Assembly (NCBI GenBank): GCA_951799405.1
Contig: OX637334.1
Coordinates: 5,084,001 to 5,148,000, forward strand
DNA: 64,000 bases
From: Agapetus fuscipes
Lineage: Eukaryota; Arthropoda; Insecta; Trichoptera; Glossosomatidae
Reading direction: 5' to 3'
This document shows, one piece after another, positions 9,741-21,200 of this stretch (within the stretch, counting starts at the first letter, position 1; each line of letters begins with the position of its first letter). A program made the position numbers and the translations under genes. The notes beneath the pieces were generated by a model. It saw only the letters and a list, made by a program, of their open reading frames with translations. It searched no databases and was not told the origin of the DNA.

Positions 9741-9812
9741 TCAGCCTCGGCGGGATTCGAAACCAAGCTCTCGGCATAGAATGCAAGCACTCTACCAACT
9801 GAGCTATCTAAA
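9741..9812 (-). mobile_element. SINE-A head in inverted orientation
   Basis: gggattcgaaaccaagctct through actctaccaactgagctatc is the reverse complement of the SINE-A head. It joins the preceding plus-strand copy after the shared word ctcagcct, giving a head-to-head arrangement. Confidence 0.8.
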
Positions 9813-9907
9813 TGTTTTTAACCTTCTCAAATGCGTTTTGCCTTTGTTCTCAGTCTGGCCACTATCAGGATTATTCACGACACGTTTGATCCGTATCCGG
9901 TGACATT

Positions 9908-10699
9908 GGCAAAGTGAACCATTTTTTACAGTATCTATGGGTGGTTAGCCTAATGCCGACATTCTATAAGATATCTATAATCTAGATAGATTATAGAATG
10001 TCGGCATTAGGTGGCAAAGTGAACCATTTTTTACAGTATCTATGGGTGGTTAGCCTAATGCCGACATTCTATAAGATATCTATAATCTAGATAGATTATA
10101 GAATGTCGGCATTAGGTGGCAAAGTGAACCATTTTTTACAGTATCTATGGGTGGGTAGCCTAATGCCGACATTCTATAAGATATCTATAATCTAGATAGA
10201 TTATAGAATGTCGGCATTAGGTGGCAAAGTGAACCATTTTTTACAGTATCTATGGGTGGTTAGCCTAATGCCGACATTCTATAAGATATCTATAATCTAG
10301 ATAGATTATAGAATGTCGGCATTAGGTGGCAAAGTGAACCATTTTTTACAGTATCTATGGGTGGGTAGCCTAATGCCGACATTCTATAAGATATCTATAA
10401 TCTAGATAGATTATAGAATGTCGGCATTAGGTGGCAAAGTGAACCATTTTTTACAGTATCTATGGGTGGGTAGCCTAATGCCGACATTCTATAAGATATC
10501 TATAATCTAGATAGATTATAGAATGTCGGCATTAGGTGGCAAAGTGAACCATTTTTTACAGTATCTATGGGTGGGTAGCCTAATGCCGACATTCTATAAG
10601 ATATCTATAATCTAGATAGATTATAGAATGTCGGCATTAGGTGGCAAAGTGAACCATTTTTTACAGTATCTATGGGTGGGTAGCCTAATGCCGACATTC
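9908..10699. repeat. Tandem array, 105-bp unit, about 7.5 copies
   Basis: The word ggcaaagtgaacc recurs at 9908, 10013, 10118, 10223, 10328, 10433, 10538 and 10643, exactly 105 bp apart. The only differences I see between units are g/t at one site (gggtggttag in units 1, 2, 4; gggtgggtag in the rest). Half of each unit is the 5' end of the RTE 3' UTR, minus orientation. The other half is a foldback, taatgccgacattctataa ... ttatagaatgtcggcatta. Homogenised satellite seed. Confidence 0.95.
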
Positions 10700-11171
10700 A
10701 TTTAAAAAGATCTATTTTTCGGTTTTCTTTTTATAGCATTGAGTTAAACAGTCCCCATTTCGTTAATAGATACAAATGAGGAAGTCGCAAGTTACAGATA
10801 CTGCCTCACCATATAAATCACTTCTTGTTTGTTTTTTCCTTGGACCAAAAAATAAATGCTGACTTTGACTGCTAGGAAGGATGTTTTAGTCCAGAACGTT
10901 TGATATAGTGTGACATTCAAATAAGTTAAGTGGACAGTAGTTTAGTGTTAGTTTGTCTTAAGTATACTTGCAAGGTACTTCGCTGCTTTCAATAATTTTT
11001 GTACAGTAAGAATCGAATCCAAGATCTTTATTTTGTAATGAATGAAATACGACAACGACTATAGCCGCATAAGCCACAGGGAAATAGCTATTTGCTTTTA
11101 TTGAGGTTTCTTCACTAATGTACATATGTAACAACAAAATTCCAGAAGCTTCGAGAACTTACTTGAGACTT

Positions 11172-11425
11172 CTCAAGCTTGACCGATCCGTGGTCTACTT
11201 AATGCGGATTCGCAAACAGAAGTTCGTGAGTTCGATTTCCCGTGGAGCACCAAAAAATAATTATTTATTTTTCAAAAATGTTCTTCGCTCGGTTGAAAAA
11301 TTCAAGTGGTTTTACCAAAAATTGTGCACCAAAATCAGCTGGGTCTTGCTTGAGCATTGACGCTTTCTATAGCGACAACCAAGTTTGCAAAATCTCTGGA
11401 GGTGCGATACACAGCAAAACTATCC
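11172..11425 (+). mobile_element. SINE-B, old copy
   Basis: The degenerate tRNA-like head (cgatccgtggtctact ... gagttcgatttcccg) and the body words 'gggtcttgcttgagcattg' and 'gaggtgcgatacacag' are in order. Confidence 0.75.
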
Positions 11426-11892
11426 GTCAACTACTTCCTCATCTTCTTTTTAAACCTTTTAAGTGAAGGTCGGCGATAATCATGGCAGTTTCTATCTTAG
11501 ATATTGCTGAAAGAATGAGGAATATTGTGCTAAACGACTGTCTCAGGTTCTTCAACCAAGATGTTCTCCTTCAACCTGGAGCGCGTTGTTCCTCAATTCT
11601 TCTCTGCATGATGAGATGTAGGAGCCAGTATTTCTCATTTCTCACCTGCGTAGTTACCTTTTCTATTTTGCATCTATTTCTATTCCAAAATAAAATCACA
11701 TGATGTTGCTTTCAATCCTTGCTTGCACACTAAGCGACGATCCTAAAATACTTGCACACTTTCTCGCTGGGAACTAAGCCGTCAGATACATCGTTGGTCC
11801 GTTTAGTGCGTCCTACAGATGGCTTGGGTTCGAATACCTACTCCTTCTGAGAGAATTTAATAGCCTGGCATAATGGGTTAGGCCATGTAATG

Positions 11893-12050
11893 TTCAACTA
11901 TGCCCCAAATACGCTTAAACTCAAGTATAGCGTTAAACAAAAATTTACTGAAACAACAAAGCCCACTGGAGGCGCTGTTTTAGTTTATATATATTTTTGT
12001 GAAAACTCGATGTTTGAGCTTAAACGTAAAATTCTACACTTGGTTTATTA
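11893..12050. mobile_element. MITE-I copy
   Basis: 'ttaaactcaagtatagcgtt' opposes 'gagcttaaacgtaaaattct'. The centre has the ggaggcgctgttttagttt word shared by the family. Confidence 0.75.
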
Positions 12051-12344
12051 TATAAAATGCCTCCGTCTACTGAAATGGCGTCCGTGTCAATTTAACGCTT
12101 TTGGATCGATTGAATTTGGATATTTGCTCCGAGTGCAAAACATTGTGTAAATTAACCCCGTTTGTGTAGATAGAAAAATGTGTGTAAGGTACAACAGCAC
12201 TCCTGTTGGGTGATTAAGTTTTTATACATTTTTTTTCAATTTCAACACAATCGAGGAGAGTTAACGCACACTTGGGGTAATGAAGACAAACAAAGAAAAG
12301 GCGTTTATAGTACATTTTCAAGAAAAACGTGGTGCTTTTGTTTC

Positions 12345-12470
12345 GTCTTGTATCCAGAAGCCATTTCTATTCGGGTAGCCAGTACCTAAGCAGATGTGTT
12401 TCCACTGTGTTGTTTGTCCACTGCCTTGCACATTTCTTTCATCACATCAATATTCATCACTCCCTTCATG
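12345..12470 (-). mobile_element. Older RTE subfamily RT tail, fragment
   Basis: 'tagccagtacctaagcagat' and 'ccttgcacatttctttcatc' align with 18745-18830. No usable frame remains. Confidence 0.65.
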
Positions 12471-12488
12471 CATGTTTTTTTTACTCTA

Positions 12489-12595
12489 ATAACGCGCTAA
12501 GAAGTTACACTATATGTGCAGCTTAATTGAGTTGTGTATTTGGTAAGCGCGCTTTTGTGTGAATCACGCCTCATGAGCCCTCTACGAGCTTATGA
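12489..12595. mobile_element. SINE-A 3' end and SINE-B fragment
   Basis: 12489-12537 is the SINE-A end (aagaagttacactatatgtg). 12538-12595 is the SINE-B end in reverse (gaatcacgcctcatgagccc). Confidence 0.65.
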
Positions 12596-13320
12596 CGTAA
12601 ACTATGTTTTTTTTAATTCTGCGATATTGGTAGTACGCAAATACATACAGTGAAATTTCCAATTACTTTGTTTTTCATTTGTAGCGGCTGATTTAAATAT
12701 TTTTTTTCATTAAATTTAAATTTAATTTATTCACCTTGAATAAAATGTAAAATAGAATAAGTTGAAAAGAATAACCTTGAAATATTATGTATACTAAAAA
12801 AAAACAAGTGAAATTGTGAAATGGTTAGCCAATTATTTCTCTATCGCTTTGATATTTTTTATTTGAAAAAGTTATATTTTTTTACCACGATTTAAGGTTT
12901 TTTAAAAATACTTTTTATTGAAAAATTCAAGATAGTAGGTATACCAAACTTTCTTGCGATCTTTCAAGGGTTGATTTAAAATAGACCCTCATTAATCAAA
13001 CCCTTTTCATTCATATAATAAAAAAATAATAAAACCACAGAATAGGGGTGGAAGTCTCGACTACGTCGATAGATCTTACCGTATCTATGTGAAGGTACCA
13101 AGACAAAATAAAACATGGCGTCGTATCAACAACTGTTCATATATTATATCCATTGCAAAATTGCTGGTTTGTTAATTGTCTTAATTATATTTTTGTTTGT
13201 ACATATTATTCACTATGTCTTACTGTTTGTTTGCCAAATAAATAAATAAAACAAATAGAATAAATAAAAACAATAGGAAAAAAAAAGTAACAACGATCAG
13301 CTGTTCAGGCACCGCCATAT
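12596..13320. other. AT-rich intron sequence, nothing recognised
   Basis: No repeat family or coding signal recognised apart from short A/T runs. Confidence 0.5.
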
Positions 13321-13404
13321 TTTATTCCGTGTTGCCTTCAAATAGAGAGACTTCCCCCCTGATTAAAAGATCTAAATGGAAACAAAGAAGATGAAGTAGT
13401 TTAC

Positions 13405-13527
13405 CTCTAGCATACATGCTTGCGTCACGAAGATGAAGTATGAAGTCCTGCTCGTCGTAGAAGCCGCTGATCTCCCGCACAAACTTCAGGAGTCCCTCCT
13501 TCTTCAGCCCGTACTCCAGGTTCTTTC
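13405..13527 (-). CDS. Gyc32E: Receptor guanylate cyclase, coding exon 5
   Basis: The acceptor is TGTTCTGCGCAG and the donor GTAAAC. The two leading bases complete the Gly codon begun in exon 4 (TV-G-KNLEYGLKKEGLLKFV). The exon continues REISGFYDEQDFILHLRDAS and MYAR, with one base of a Val codon left over. In the ANF-receptor fold this covers the helix and linker before the lobe-two strand that exon 6 supplies. The donor has a weaker +5/+6 (GTAAAC) than its neighbours. Confidence 0.9.
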
Positions 13528-13860
13528 CTGCGCAGAACACAAAAAGACATCAATCAACGTGCGGGCGATATCATGGAAGAGTCTAAACCAATATATCACG
13601 TGTGACAAAAATAAATATGAGGCACTTTGGGATGCCTTTCTTAACGTTGTCAGTTTGGTTACAATTTTATACGCAGTATTGAAAAATATATTTTGTAAAT
13701 TTAAGTCTTCTTTCACTTAATTTTTTTTTTATATTAGAAAAAAAAAACATTAATTTTGTACACAAAAATATTTCAAAATTTAAAATGAGGTCTACAACGT
13801 TATTTCTTGTCTTCAAATTACTTCAAAATAGATGAAATGGATATTATGGAAAAGTGGATA

Positions 13861-14172
13861 AGTCCAGTCGATAGCTTAGTTGGTAGAGTCCTTGCACTAC
13901 ACAAATTCGAGTTCAAATCCCACCGAGGGTGTCAGAAATGGTTTCCCGTTTTGGCGTTTATTTGAATCCCAAAATAAAATACCGACAAGGTTTACTCAGT
14001 CCTCACAAGAATGAGTATCAGCCCCTCGCGAGCTGGGAAAGCCCCACTTCAACTAAAGTGGTTGGCGGACCAGTAAAAATGAAAGGTTCCACTCGCTACA
14101 TGCGAAACCATTCCATAAAAACGCGGCAAGAAGTTCCATTATATGTGTTACTTAGTTGCGTTTTTACTAGTA
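13861..14172 (+). mobile_element. SINE-A copy
   Basis: Head tcgatagcttagttggtaga, degraded B box, full body to acttagttgcgtttt. A ~12-nt gap removes part of the gtaaggccggcccc block. Confidence 0.85.
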
Positions 14173-14317
14173 ACGCATTAATTTCATATTTAAAGGCCGT
14201 TGAAAAGACGGAGCTTAAATGCCCGTTGTGATGTTTTTTGCTTCCATATATGCTTGTACGAGTATATTGTTATCCAGCATGAGATTGGTCTTTTTATAGC
14301 GCTGCGTGAAGAACCTG

Positions 14318-14475
14318 ATACCAGTACTAATAGTATAAAATAAGAAGTTAAAACACAATTAAAGCGCTTTCCGAAAAATATATGGAAACTAAAACAGGGC
14401 ACCAAGTGAGCGTTTTAATTTTCATTTTTGTTTAAGCAATATGCTTTAGCTTAAACGTAAAGTTTTATACTTGCT
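14318..14475. mobile_element. MITE-I copy
   Basis: Terminal atagtataaaataagaagtt faces gcttaaacgtaaagttttat, with the family's central aaagcgc...gggcacc...gagcg words. Confidence 0.7.
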
Positions 14476-15170
14476 TCAGATAAAGCTCCTTATTGACGGA
14501 AAGCAACGCTACGAAATAATGCAAAGAAATATTATTTTAATCTGAGGATTTAAAAATATAACAGTAAACAAAGTTATTTGTTTATGTGGGAGTGTTTTTT
14601 ATTATTTAAAAACTACGCTTTTTAAGCAAATTGATCATTTCGATACCTCAAAGGTAACTCTGAGTAAGTGACATATCATACGAGTATTTGAAGCTAACAT
14701 CGGTTTCTTAGATAAATGCACCTTTTTTCTCCGAGAAAAAACACGAAAAATGTGTGAAAAACCTGCAGTTTCGAAGTTTTTCATGGACACTTTCATGCAA
14801 TTAGTGCACATAGGGCCTGTGGCATCAACCTCCAATCAATATTTGATTTGTACATAAAATTTTATTGCTTAATTCTATTAAGGACTTCGGTTAAATACAT
14901 ATTTCTCAGAAGTGGGTAATAAAATGCTGGAATCCGAACAGGAAACATGATTTACATCAGATGACTTACATATATGCAACCAAAATTTTGATTTGAAATG
15001 GTGAATTCATACTTAATTTTGATTCTTGTCTGATTGGATTTGAGTTTTGGTTTATTAAATAAGCTCTCCTTGATCGCCAGATAGCTATGAGATGGAAATG
15101 AAATGGCATTCTTGTACTCAGTGATGTGTCGAAAAAAACCGGCATAATATGACGTTGAAGATTCACTTAC
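14476..15170. other. Intron sequence, nothing recognised
   Basis: Read on both strands without finding an exon or repeat family. Donor of exon 4 lies at its right end. Confidence 0.5.
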
Positions 15171-15327
15171 CAACTGTCAAGGAGAAGAGGTCAGATCTGT
15201 CAAAGAGCAGTGCCACATGCTTCCAGCCGAACTGACTGAAGATGCTGCTGAAGACAAGTCTCAGGCGACACTGGCAGTAAGAGATACGGGTCAGAGTCGG
15301 GTAGTGGGTCTTGTCCTTGAACATGCT
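15171..15327 (-). CDS. Gyc32E: Receptor guanylate cyclase, coding exon 4
   Basis: The acceptor is TTTGTTCCAG and the donor GTAAGT. The exon starts in phase 0 and ends with one base of a Gly codon. It encodes SMFKDKTHYPTLTRIS, then YCQCRLRLVFSSIFSQFGWK, then HVALLFDRSDLFSLTV. In the family this stretch runs from the hinge (YPTLTR) into the second half of the first lobe, where the FGWKHVALL strand follows a helix. The paired cysteines in YCQC are typical of the Gyc32E-like group, as recalled. Stop codons close the frame on both sides of the splice sites, supporting the limits. Confidence 0.92.
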
Positions 15328-15447
15328 CTGGAACAAACAAATATTGGTCTATGAAAAAACTGAGACTCTCAACCGACAGAAATATTGTAACGAATGTGTG
15401 ATTGTGTGTTTTGACTTGTGTGAGTGTGTCTGTGTCTCTAGATCAGT

Positions 15448-15560
15448 GATTCCCAAAGGGGTCGATATCAACCCCTGGGGGTCTACGGGATACACGATGG
15501 GGGTCTACAAGTCGTAAGAAGGGGTCAACGAAAAATTATACAAGCCCGTGGCCACCCATC
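15448..15560 (+). mobile_element. Possible hAT terminal fragment
   Basis: cagtgattcccaaaggggtc is the kind of terminal sequence found on hAT (Charlie/ZBED-like) elements. The matching opposite end was not found, so this is tentative. Confidence 0.4.
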
Positions 15561-16189
15561 TATCAAATCGCGTGAATTTTTACGGACAAAATGATCTTTG
15601 AAAACTGTGTTAGTATTTGCTTGAATATTCGAAATAGTATTCTGGTGGGGTCACGCATGAGCTCGAATAACTCCAATACATCTATAAATAGAGACCGAGA
15701 TGCTTTGCCGAAATACAGGTATCGGATCTGTCGAAGAATACAGTACACAAGTTAACTTTGTGAACGAAATCTTAAAATAACTTGTGTGAAATAAATCACC
15801 CGAAATTTTTATTAAATTGAACCGGTAAATCATAACAATATTATGTTTATGTCACAAAAATAGACCTCATTATAAGCCTTTTTATGAAAACGCTGTCACA
15901 TAATTTGTGTCTGTAGACTTAGCACCGCGTTGGACGTGTACCACATCCTGGCGTGGTTTTCTGTCTCATTTAGCGCTGAGTTGTAGAGCCTGCGGTGTCA
16001 TGTGCCAGTTAATTATGTAATATAGTACATGTACTTATCATGCCGCGGCAACACAAGACCCGCCCGCCTAAATCACAAAACCACATACGTCACAATATCA
16101 ACCGACTTATTAAAGTAAATGGACACATAGCAAGTGAGAAAAAAATAATGGTTGTTTAAAAACAGTTCCAAGTACTAAAGCAAGGCAGG

Positions 16190-16420
16190 ATCATGACAGG
16201 TGGTCGAAATGGATCGTCCAGTGGCGGCTCAGAATGTCTAAGGTGGAGTGGGGAGACCCCAACTGAGGTGGCTGGACGACATCATGGGAACTGCAGACAG
16301 AGGATGGCTGAACACAGCAGCCGATAGACAGAAATGGAGAGGATTGAAGGAGGTATACGTCCAGGAGTGGACTGAGAAGGCTGAGGTGAATAAAGAAGTA
16401 ATGAAGTGTACAAACTGAGA
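16190..16420 (+). mobile_element. Non-LTR (RTE-like) RT tail
   Basis: Reads LRWLDDIMGTADRGWLNTAA, DRQKWRGLKEVYVQEWTEKA, ending VMKCTN and a stop. The RWxDD...W...A.DR..W pattern is the C-terminal tail of RTE-like polyproteins. Upstream codons are frameshifted (RWSKWIVQWRLRMSKVEWG). Confidence 0.75.
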
Positions 16421-16579
16421 AAAATATGAATATATATTGTATTTGAAAACGTAACGTAACTAAGCTACACATATGGAGCAACCGATTAGTAGACAAGTTG
16501 AAGGCGGAGTACAAAAAAATGCATTTTTTTTTTCAGAACATGCTTTTACCTGGATTGAAAAATGAATCTACCGTTAGAA

Positions 16580-16680
16580 AAGAACGGTCACCATAGGTCC
16601 CATTCAGCCTTATAGAAACTTGGTCTTGCTTGTGTAATTGGCGCTTTCCAGCGACGACCAATCTTGAATTGGGCTCTTAT
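16580..16680 (+). mobile_element. SINE-B fragment
   Basis: 'ttggtcttgcttgtgtaatt' and 'gcgctttccagcgacgacca' belong to the SINE-B body. Confidence 0.65.
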
Positions 16681-17187
16681 TATTTCCTTACTGCGTTGCC
16701 CTCGAAGTGGTCTCACACAAGTAAAGATACATACAGGGAAAGGACTCAATATTGCAATAAACATTGTGGCTGAATAGTTAACAAAAGCACCGATTTCCTA
16801 GAATTCCCAAACTTTCCAAAAATATTAGCTAGCCTTTTTCTTAGCAACCCACCTGTGTGACGTCGCAGTTTTGTGTTTGCCAATTCATACATTGAAAACT
16901 GTTTTTTTGCTTATTTGATTAACATCGTACAACGTTTCCACTCTTACGAGGTTTGGAAAGTGTTCTTCTCGTCCTGCCTTTTTTACAAGTCCATGATTAC
17001 ATGTCGACGATAAAATATGTAAGGATTTCCCTTTATGCCCCTCTGATAATGAAGGGCAGATTGTGTGTTTGCAGAAGAAAGAGAGAGTTACATTTTTAAT
17101 CAAAAATATAAATAAAGCCATGAGTAAAAATGATTCAATAAAAATATTCAAGAAATTATTTTATCAAAAACAAAAATTAAAAGTTTG

Positions 17188-17377
17188 TTCCTTGACTTAT
17201 AAGGTTAGTATGTGGCTGACCACCCAAACTGTGTTCACTTTGCCAATGTCACCCCTGTTTCAAGGAAGGTCGGCAAAAGTTGCACGGTTTATGTTCAATT
17301 AAGGTTTGGATTTTAATTTTCAAGTACACATGCAACATTTGTAAGCGCGAACTTACCAACATGCTGTTTGTGTACAT
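17188..17377 (+). mobile_element. RTE 3' UTR copy, tail missing
   Basis: ttccttgacttataaggtta to catgctgtttgtgtac. It abuts a minus-strand fragment of the same family. Confidence 0.8.
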
Positions 17378-17395
17378 ACAAAAAAAAAACCTCGC

Positions 17396-17465
17396 ATGAA
17401 TAAATCTTCTAAGTCCTACCGTCTTTCCCTGAAACCGGGGTGGTATTGGCAAAAGTGAACTAAGT
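17396..17465 (-). mobile_element. RTE 3' UTR fragment
   Basis: 'accgtctttccctgaaaccg' and 'ggtattggcaaaagtgaac' in reverse order. Head-to-tail inverted pair with 17188-17377. Confidence 0.7.
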
Positions 17466-17825
17466 ACTCCTTTGTTCAATTTTTCAGTTAATAATATGTG
17501 TGAATTATAAAAGTTTTTTTTCATCGAAAACTTTGGTTTTGTTTGCGAGGGAAATTTATTTTCATATTTCACATAAATTGACACATTCTGCGGATAAATT
17601 TGTCGCCGAAAGTTGGAATATTGTTTCCCGTAAACTTTACATCCCTTACATTTTACAACTTCTCTAAACTTTTCATCTCCCTCATATAAAATGATAATTC
17701 ACAGAATTTACACCCATTGTTATGAAAACAATTTAAATACATTTTTTGTATGAATTCCGCCAGGAGTTGCCAGTACCTTCAGTCTATATATGTCTCGACA
17801 ATGACAAATCGTTTTTGAGTTTTGA

Positions 17826-18022
17826 GTCCGACAGATTGCTCAGTTGGTAGAGTGCTTGCACTCTGACACCGAGGGTGTCAGAAACGATTTCCCGTTTCGG
17901 TGCTTGTTTTCAAACCCAAAATTCTATTAGTATTTACAATAAATGAGTACAAGTCCTCTCGGGTGCTGGGGTTACTGAGAACGCGGCAAAAAGTTACACT
18001 ATATGCTTAGTTGCATTTGCGA
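17826..18022 (+). mobile_element. SINE-A, internally deleted
   Basis: Head 'gctcagttggtagagtgctt' followed by a body shortened around the B box and again near the 3' end (ctgggg joins aacgcggcaaaaag). Confidence 0.75.
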
Positions 18023-18119
18023 GTAAACAAGAAAGTAAGCTGATGGAGATGAGCAAAGTGCACCATACTTCCAGTCAGTTACCAATAGCAAGCGAGCGCG
18101 AAACCATAACACCGCATTG

Positions 18120-18175
18120 ATAAGCAGCCGTGAGAATGCTTTCTGCTCGTGAAAGCGAAACGTCGGCAAATATAA
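18120..18175 (+). repeat. Short repeat 'gagaatgctttctgctcgtg'
   Basis: The same word followed by aaagc is at 52924-52950. Here it is followed by gaaacgtcggc. Class unknown. Confidence 0.45.
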
Positions 18176-18631
18176 AAAAAAAACTCAAAAACAATTTGTC
18201 ATCTAACGCTGACCATGAATTAAAATATTCCACGCTTACCTTTAACATTTACTTATCGTACATTAATTCAATCTAAAAATCTTTGATCAAAACCATAACT
18301 TCCAGCTGTGAAAGCGGGCTGTCCATCAACTGAGCCATCGATTGGACCTTGAATCTACAAAACAAATATTTGGAACTCTTTTTTTATTACATAGTTGATA
18401 TAAACATTGTTAAAAATGTAAATTTTTTTTTTCAAAAAGAAGTTGTTGACATTCCTGACATAATCTACGTTCAAAAATTCACCGTCACGTAAAAGTGATG
18501 AATATGAACATGTATGCCTGTTTCACGCTATCATCTTTGCGTGTCATTTTTGCATGATTTTTTTACACGATTCTTATGGGACAAAGTTTTTTAGATTTGT
18601 GTATACCTACTGAAAATGCTTCTGTATCTCC

Positions 18632-18690
18632 TAGTATAAAACGTTGGATAAATTTACCTCGATCGTGCAAAAAGAAAATGTATAAAAGAT
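18632..18690. mobile_element. MITE-I end
   Basis: cctagtataaaacgttggat and 'aatgtataaaagatacaata' are family words. The other half is missing. Confidence 0.5.
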
Positions 18691-18695
18691 ACAAT

Positions 18696-19081
18696 AGCAC
18701 CTCTTGTCTTGTCTTGTCTTGTATCCTGCCGCCATTCCTCTAGGGGTGGCCAGTACCTCCACATAAGTGCCTCCACTTGACTCTGTCCCTGCATACTTCT
18801 TTCATCTCATCTAATTTCATCACTCTTTTCATACATGCTCTTCTCTTGTTTCCACTCTGTAAATTCCATTCATTCGCAATCTCACTTATCTGATCAATCC
18901 ATTCTTTTCTAGGTCTTCCCCTTCCACGCTTACCTATTACATTCCCTTTATACACTCTTTTTGTCAGTCGGTCTTCATTCATCCTTTCAATATGTCCAAA
19001 CCATCGCATCACACTTCTTTGAACTTTCACTTTCACGCTTTCTTTTACTCCGCATTCATTCAGAACCCATTCGTTTCTCAC
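18696..19081 (-). pseudogene. RTE/BovB-like RT C-terminal tail, older subfamily
   Basis: Minus strand codes about 113 residues: MRNEWVLNECGVKESVKVKV, MRWFGHIERMNEDRLTKRVY, then RGRGRPRKEWIDQISEIANE and KRRACMKRVMKLDEMKEVCR. The WFGHIER...RGRGRPR..W pattern is the C-terminal domain of RTE/BovB-type reverse transcriptases. It is truncated upstream. The 3' end is a pentanucleotide tail (ACAAG repeats, 18697-18720), different from the ATTATAG tail of the younger subfamily. Confidence 0.87.
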
Positions 19082-19130
19082 TCTATCTTTCAGTCTCTGA
19101 GTGATTTAGTTTTCTTACATTTTTTCTATT

Positions 19131-19215
19131 TACGCGATGATGATGATGATGATGGATGATTTCTTTCGTGTGGCGCCATTTAATGGTCCAGGACCATCTC
19201 AAGGGCGCCAAAATC
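19131..19215 (-). mobile_element. CR1-like 3' end with GAT-repeat tail
   Basis: (gat)n at 19137-19157 followed by ggcgccatttaatggt and tctcaagggcgcc. The same layout is seen at 38027-38110 and, in plus orientation, at 34130-34208. Confidence 0.6.
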
Positions 19216-20088
19216 GATGGTACTTTACGCTGTGTTGTATATTTGGGGTACAGTTTTAATTGTGACATCAGAATTGACACATATATAGATTTATTATTAT
19301 TATAACTAAGTTATTCGATTCAATATGGTTGCGTGTCAACAGCTAATCAGCTATCCAATCGGATAGTCAAATTTGATCCATTTGTATGCATGGCAGTTCT
19401 TCAATGATGTTAATATGCTGGTGGTTTTCCTCGTTAGTAACCTGATCAACCCGAGCTCTGAAACATTTTTCGATAAGCACTCTCCCATCTCAAACTTTTC
19501 TACCCAGTACTGCGGTGCTCGTGTGAGCATCCATCTCTCCATTTCGTTATCAGAAATGGATTCGGCACTATAATAAAAACCCCTAGGCTATGTGACGTCA
19601 CCCACTTTATAAAAGAACATGGATTCCCGATAACTAGGGATTTTTCTTGCTACCAGCACTGTGAGACGTATCTACTAAATGCAGTAAGTAACGATGTCTT
19701 TTCAAAGTACCCACACAATATTGTACTGAAATTATGGCTTTCTCTCTTGTCTTCAGCCCGACGAAGTGACGTAACATATTTCTCCACATTTTAAAAGTGT
19801 CGAGTCCATTCATAGCATTTCGTTGTTTCTACATGCATACATGATACGCATGAATGACCGTCTGCAGGTAACATTGAACTGTTGAATGTGTCCTATATCT
19901 ATATGTATGTACATACTTACACATGTATGGATTATATGAATGAATTTAGAGTGCCTGAATAAACATGCCCCTGATAAATAAAATTGATATGCATGCGGAA
20001 AATACATGGAAATGATCTGGAATTTGTACAGGACCTTACGCATATTTTACAAGTATGCTATGTCGCAGGAACACCGCAAACCATAATT
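19216..20088. other. Unassigned sequence
   Basis: No family recognised. Contains a tgacgtcac site near 19590 and a gcatgcat-rich stretch near 19830-19990. Confidence 0.45.
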
Positions 20089-20243
20089 TTTTTATGTATA
20101 GCCACCTTGCCTCAATGTCACCATAAATAATGACGTCATAGAGTAAAACACCCTATTCAAGATTTATTTTTGTTTCATCAAACTTATAAGTATTACTATT
20201 TGTCTAATAAGATGGGATGAGGCTGACTATCCATACTGAAAAA
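20089..20243 (+). repeat. Left arm of ~155-bp inverted duplication
   Basis: tatagccaccttgcctcaat, aataatgacgtcatagagta through ctgactatccatactgaaaa matches the reverse complement of 21201-21354 with a handful of mismatches. The arm spans flanking DNA and the start of an RTE 3' UTR copy. Confidence 0.9.
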
Positions 20244-20463
20244 TACTCCATCTTTGCCAATGTAACCCCTGTTTCAGGGAAGGTCGGCAAGCGTTGCAGC
20301 GCTTATGCTCATTTGTGATTGTTTTTTTATGTAGTAAGTTCACACGCGGCATGTGTAAGAGCGAACTCATACGCGTCTGCTTACAGGAATGCATGTAATA
20401 TGAATATTATATGTGATATATATTTGCAGCTTAGATTATAGAGATTATACATATGTACAGACA
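20209..20463 (+). mobile_element. RTE 3' UTR copy
   Basis: gatgaggctgactatccata to cagcttagattatagagatt. Its first 35 bp are included in the inverted duplication. Confidence 0.85.
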
Positions 20464-20487
20464 ATAACTTAAAAAAAAACAACTAAG

Positions 20488-20592
20488 CTACTTACATAGT
20501 GCAACTTCTTTGCGCGTTATTTCTGTAGGGGTCGCGTGTGGCAATCGGGGCCTATTTATTTTTAAAGATAAGGGGGCCGGCTCCTACAGTTT
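20488..20592 (-). mobile_element. SINE-A 3' half
   Basis: 'aactaagctacttacatagt' through 'agataagggggccggc', reversed. Confidence 0.75.
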
Positions 20593-20689
20593 TGTAGACT
20601 TGGGGCCTAAGGCGTCAAAGTCATGGGAGGGTCAAAAATACGATATATGGACGGTGTCAACAGCTGTCAACGCAGATGTAGCTTAGTAG

Positions 20690-20785
20690 AGCAACAGAGA
20701 TAACAAGCGATGGAGTGAGAGAGAACCCTGGATTCAGTCAAGGTCCCCCCAGGGCTTTCGAGCGCATGATGATGGTGATGAGTCT
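20690..20785 (+). mobile_element. RTE-like 3' end with ATG-repeat tail
   Basis: 'ccctggattcagtcaaggtc' and 'gctttcgagcgcatgatgat' correspond to the end of the RT tail read at 53079-53243 (ILDSSKAFELMM). Confidence 0.6.
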
Positions 20786-20828
20786 ATTGTGTCAAAATCT
20801 AGATGTGTAAACTTGAACCTGATACTGC

Positions 20829-21155
20829 AACGCAAAAAATGCAACTAAGCTACACATACAGTGTAACTTCTTGCCGCGTTATCCCCGAAGGGGTCGCATG
20901 TGGCGAGTTGAACCTATTTATTTTTACAGGTAAGGGGGCCGACCTTACGCCAACCACTTCAGTTGAAGTGGGGATTTCCCCGCTCCCGAGGGGGCTGGTA
21001 CTCATTTCTTGTGAAGGCTGAGTAAACCTTGCCGGTATTTTTATTATGGGGTTTGAAATAAACACCGAAATAGGAAATCATTTCTGACACCCTCCTCGGT
21101 GGGATTCGAACCCGAGCTCACGGGGTAGAATGCAAGCACTCTATCAACTGTTACG
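20829..21155 (-). mobile_element. SINE-A, near full length
   Basis: Reversed; all body blocks are present. The tRNA-like head is cut after ATAG by the join at 21150. Confidence 0.88.
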
Positions 21156-21200
21156 AAAAATAAACGTGTATTTTCTTGAGAACAAATGGAAACATATACT

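Noticed and set aside
9908..10699. CRISPR array
   Set aside because: Units are identical throughout with no variable spacers, in a eukaryotic intron.
16191..16514. 107-codon minus-strand frame
   Set aside because: Opposite strand of an RT-tail fragment whose plus-strand reading has the family motif.
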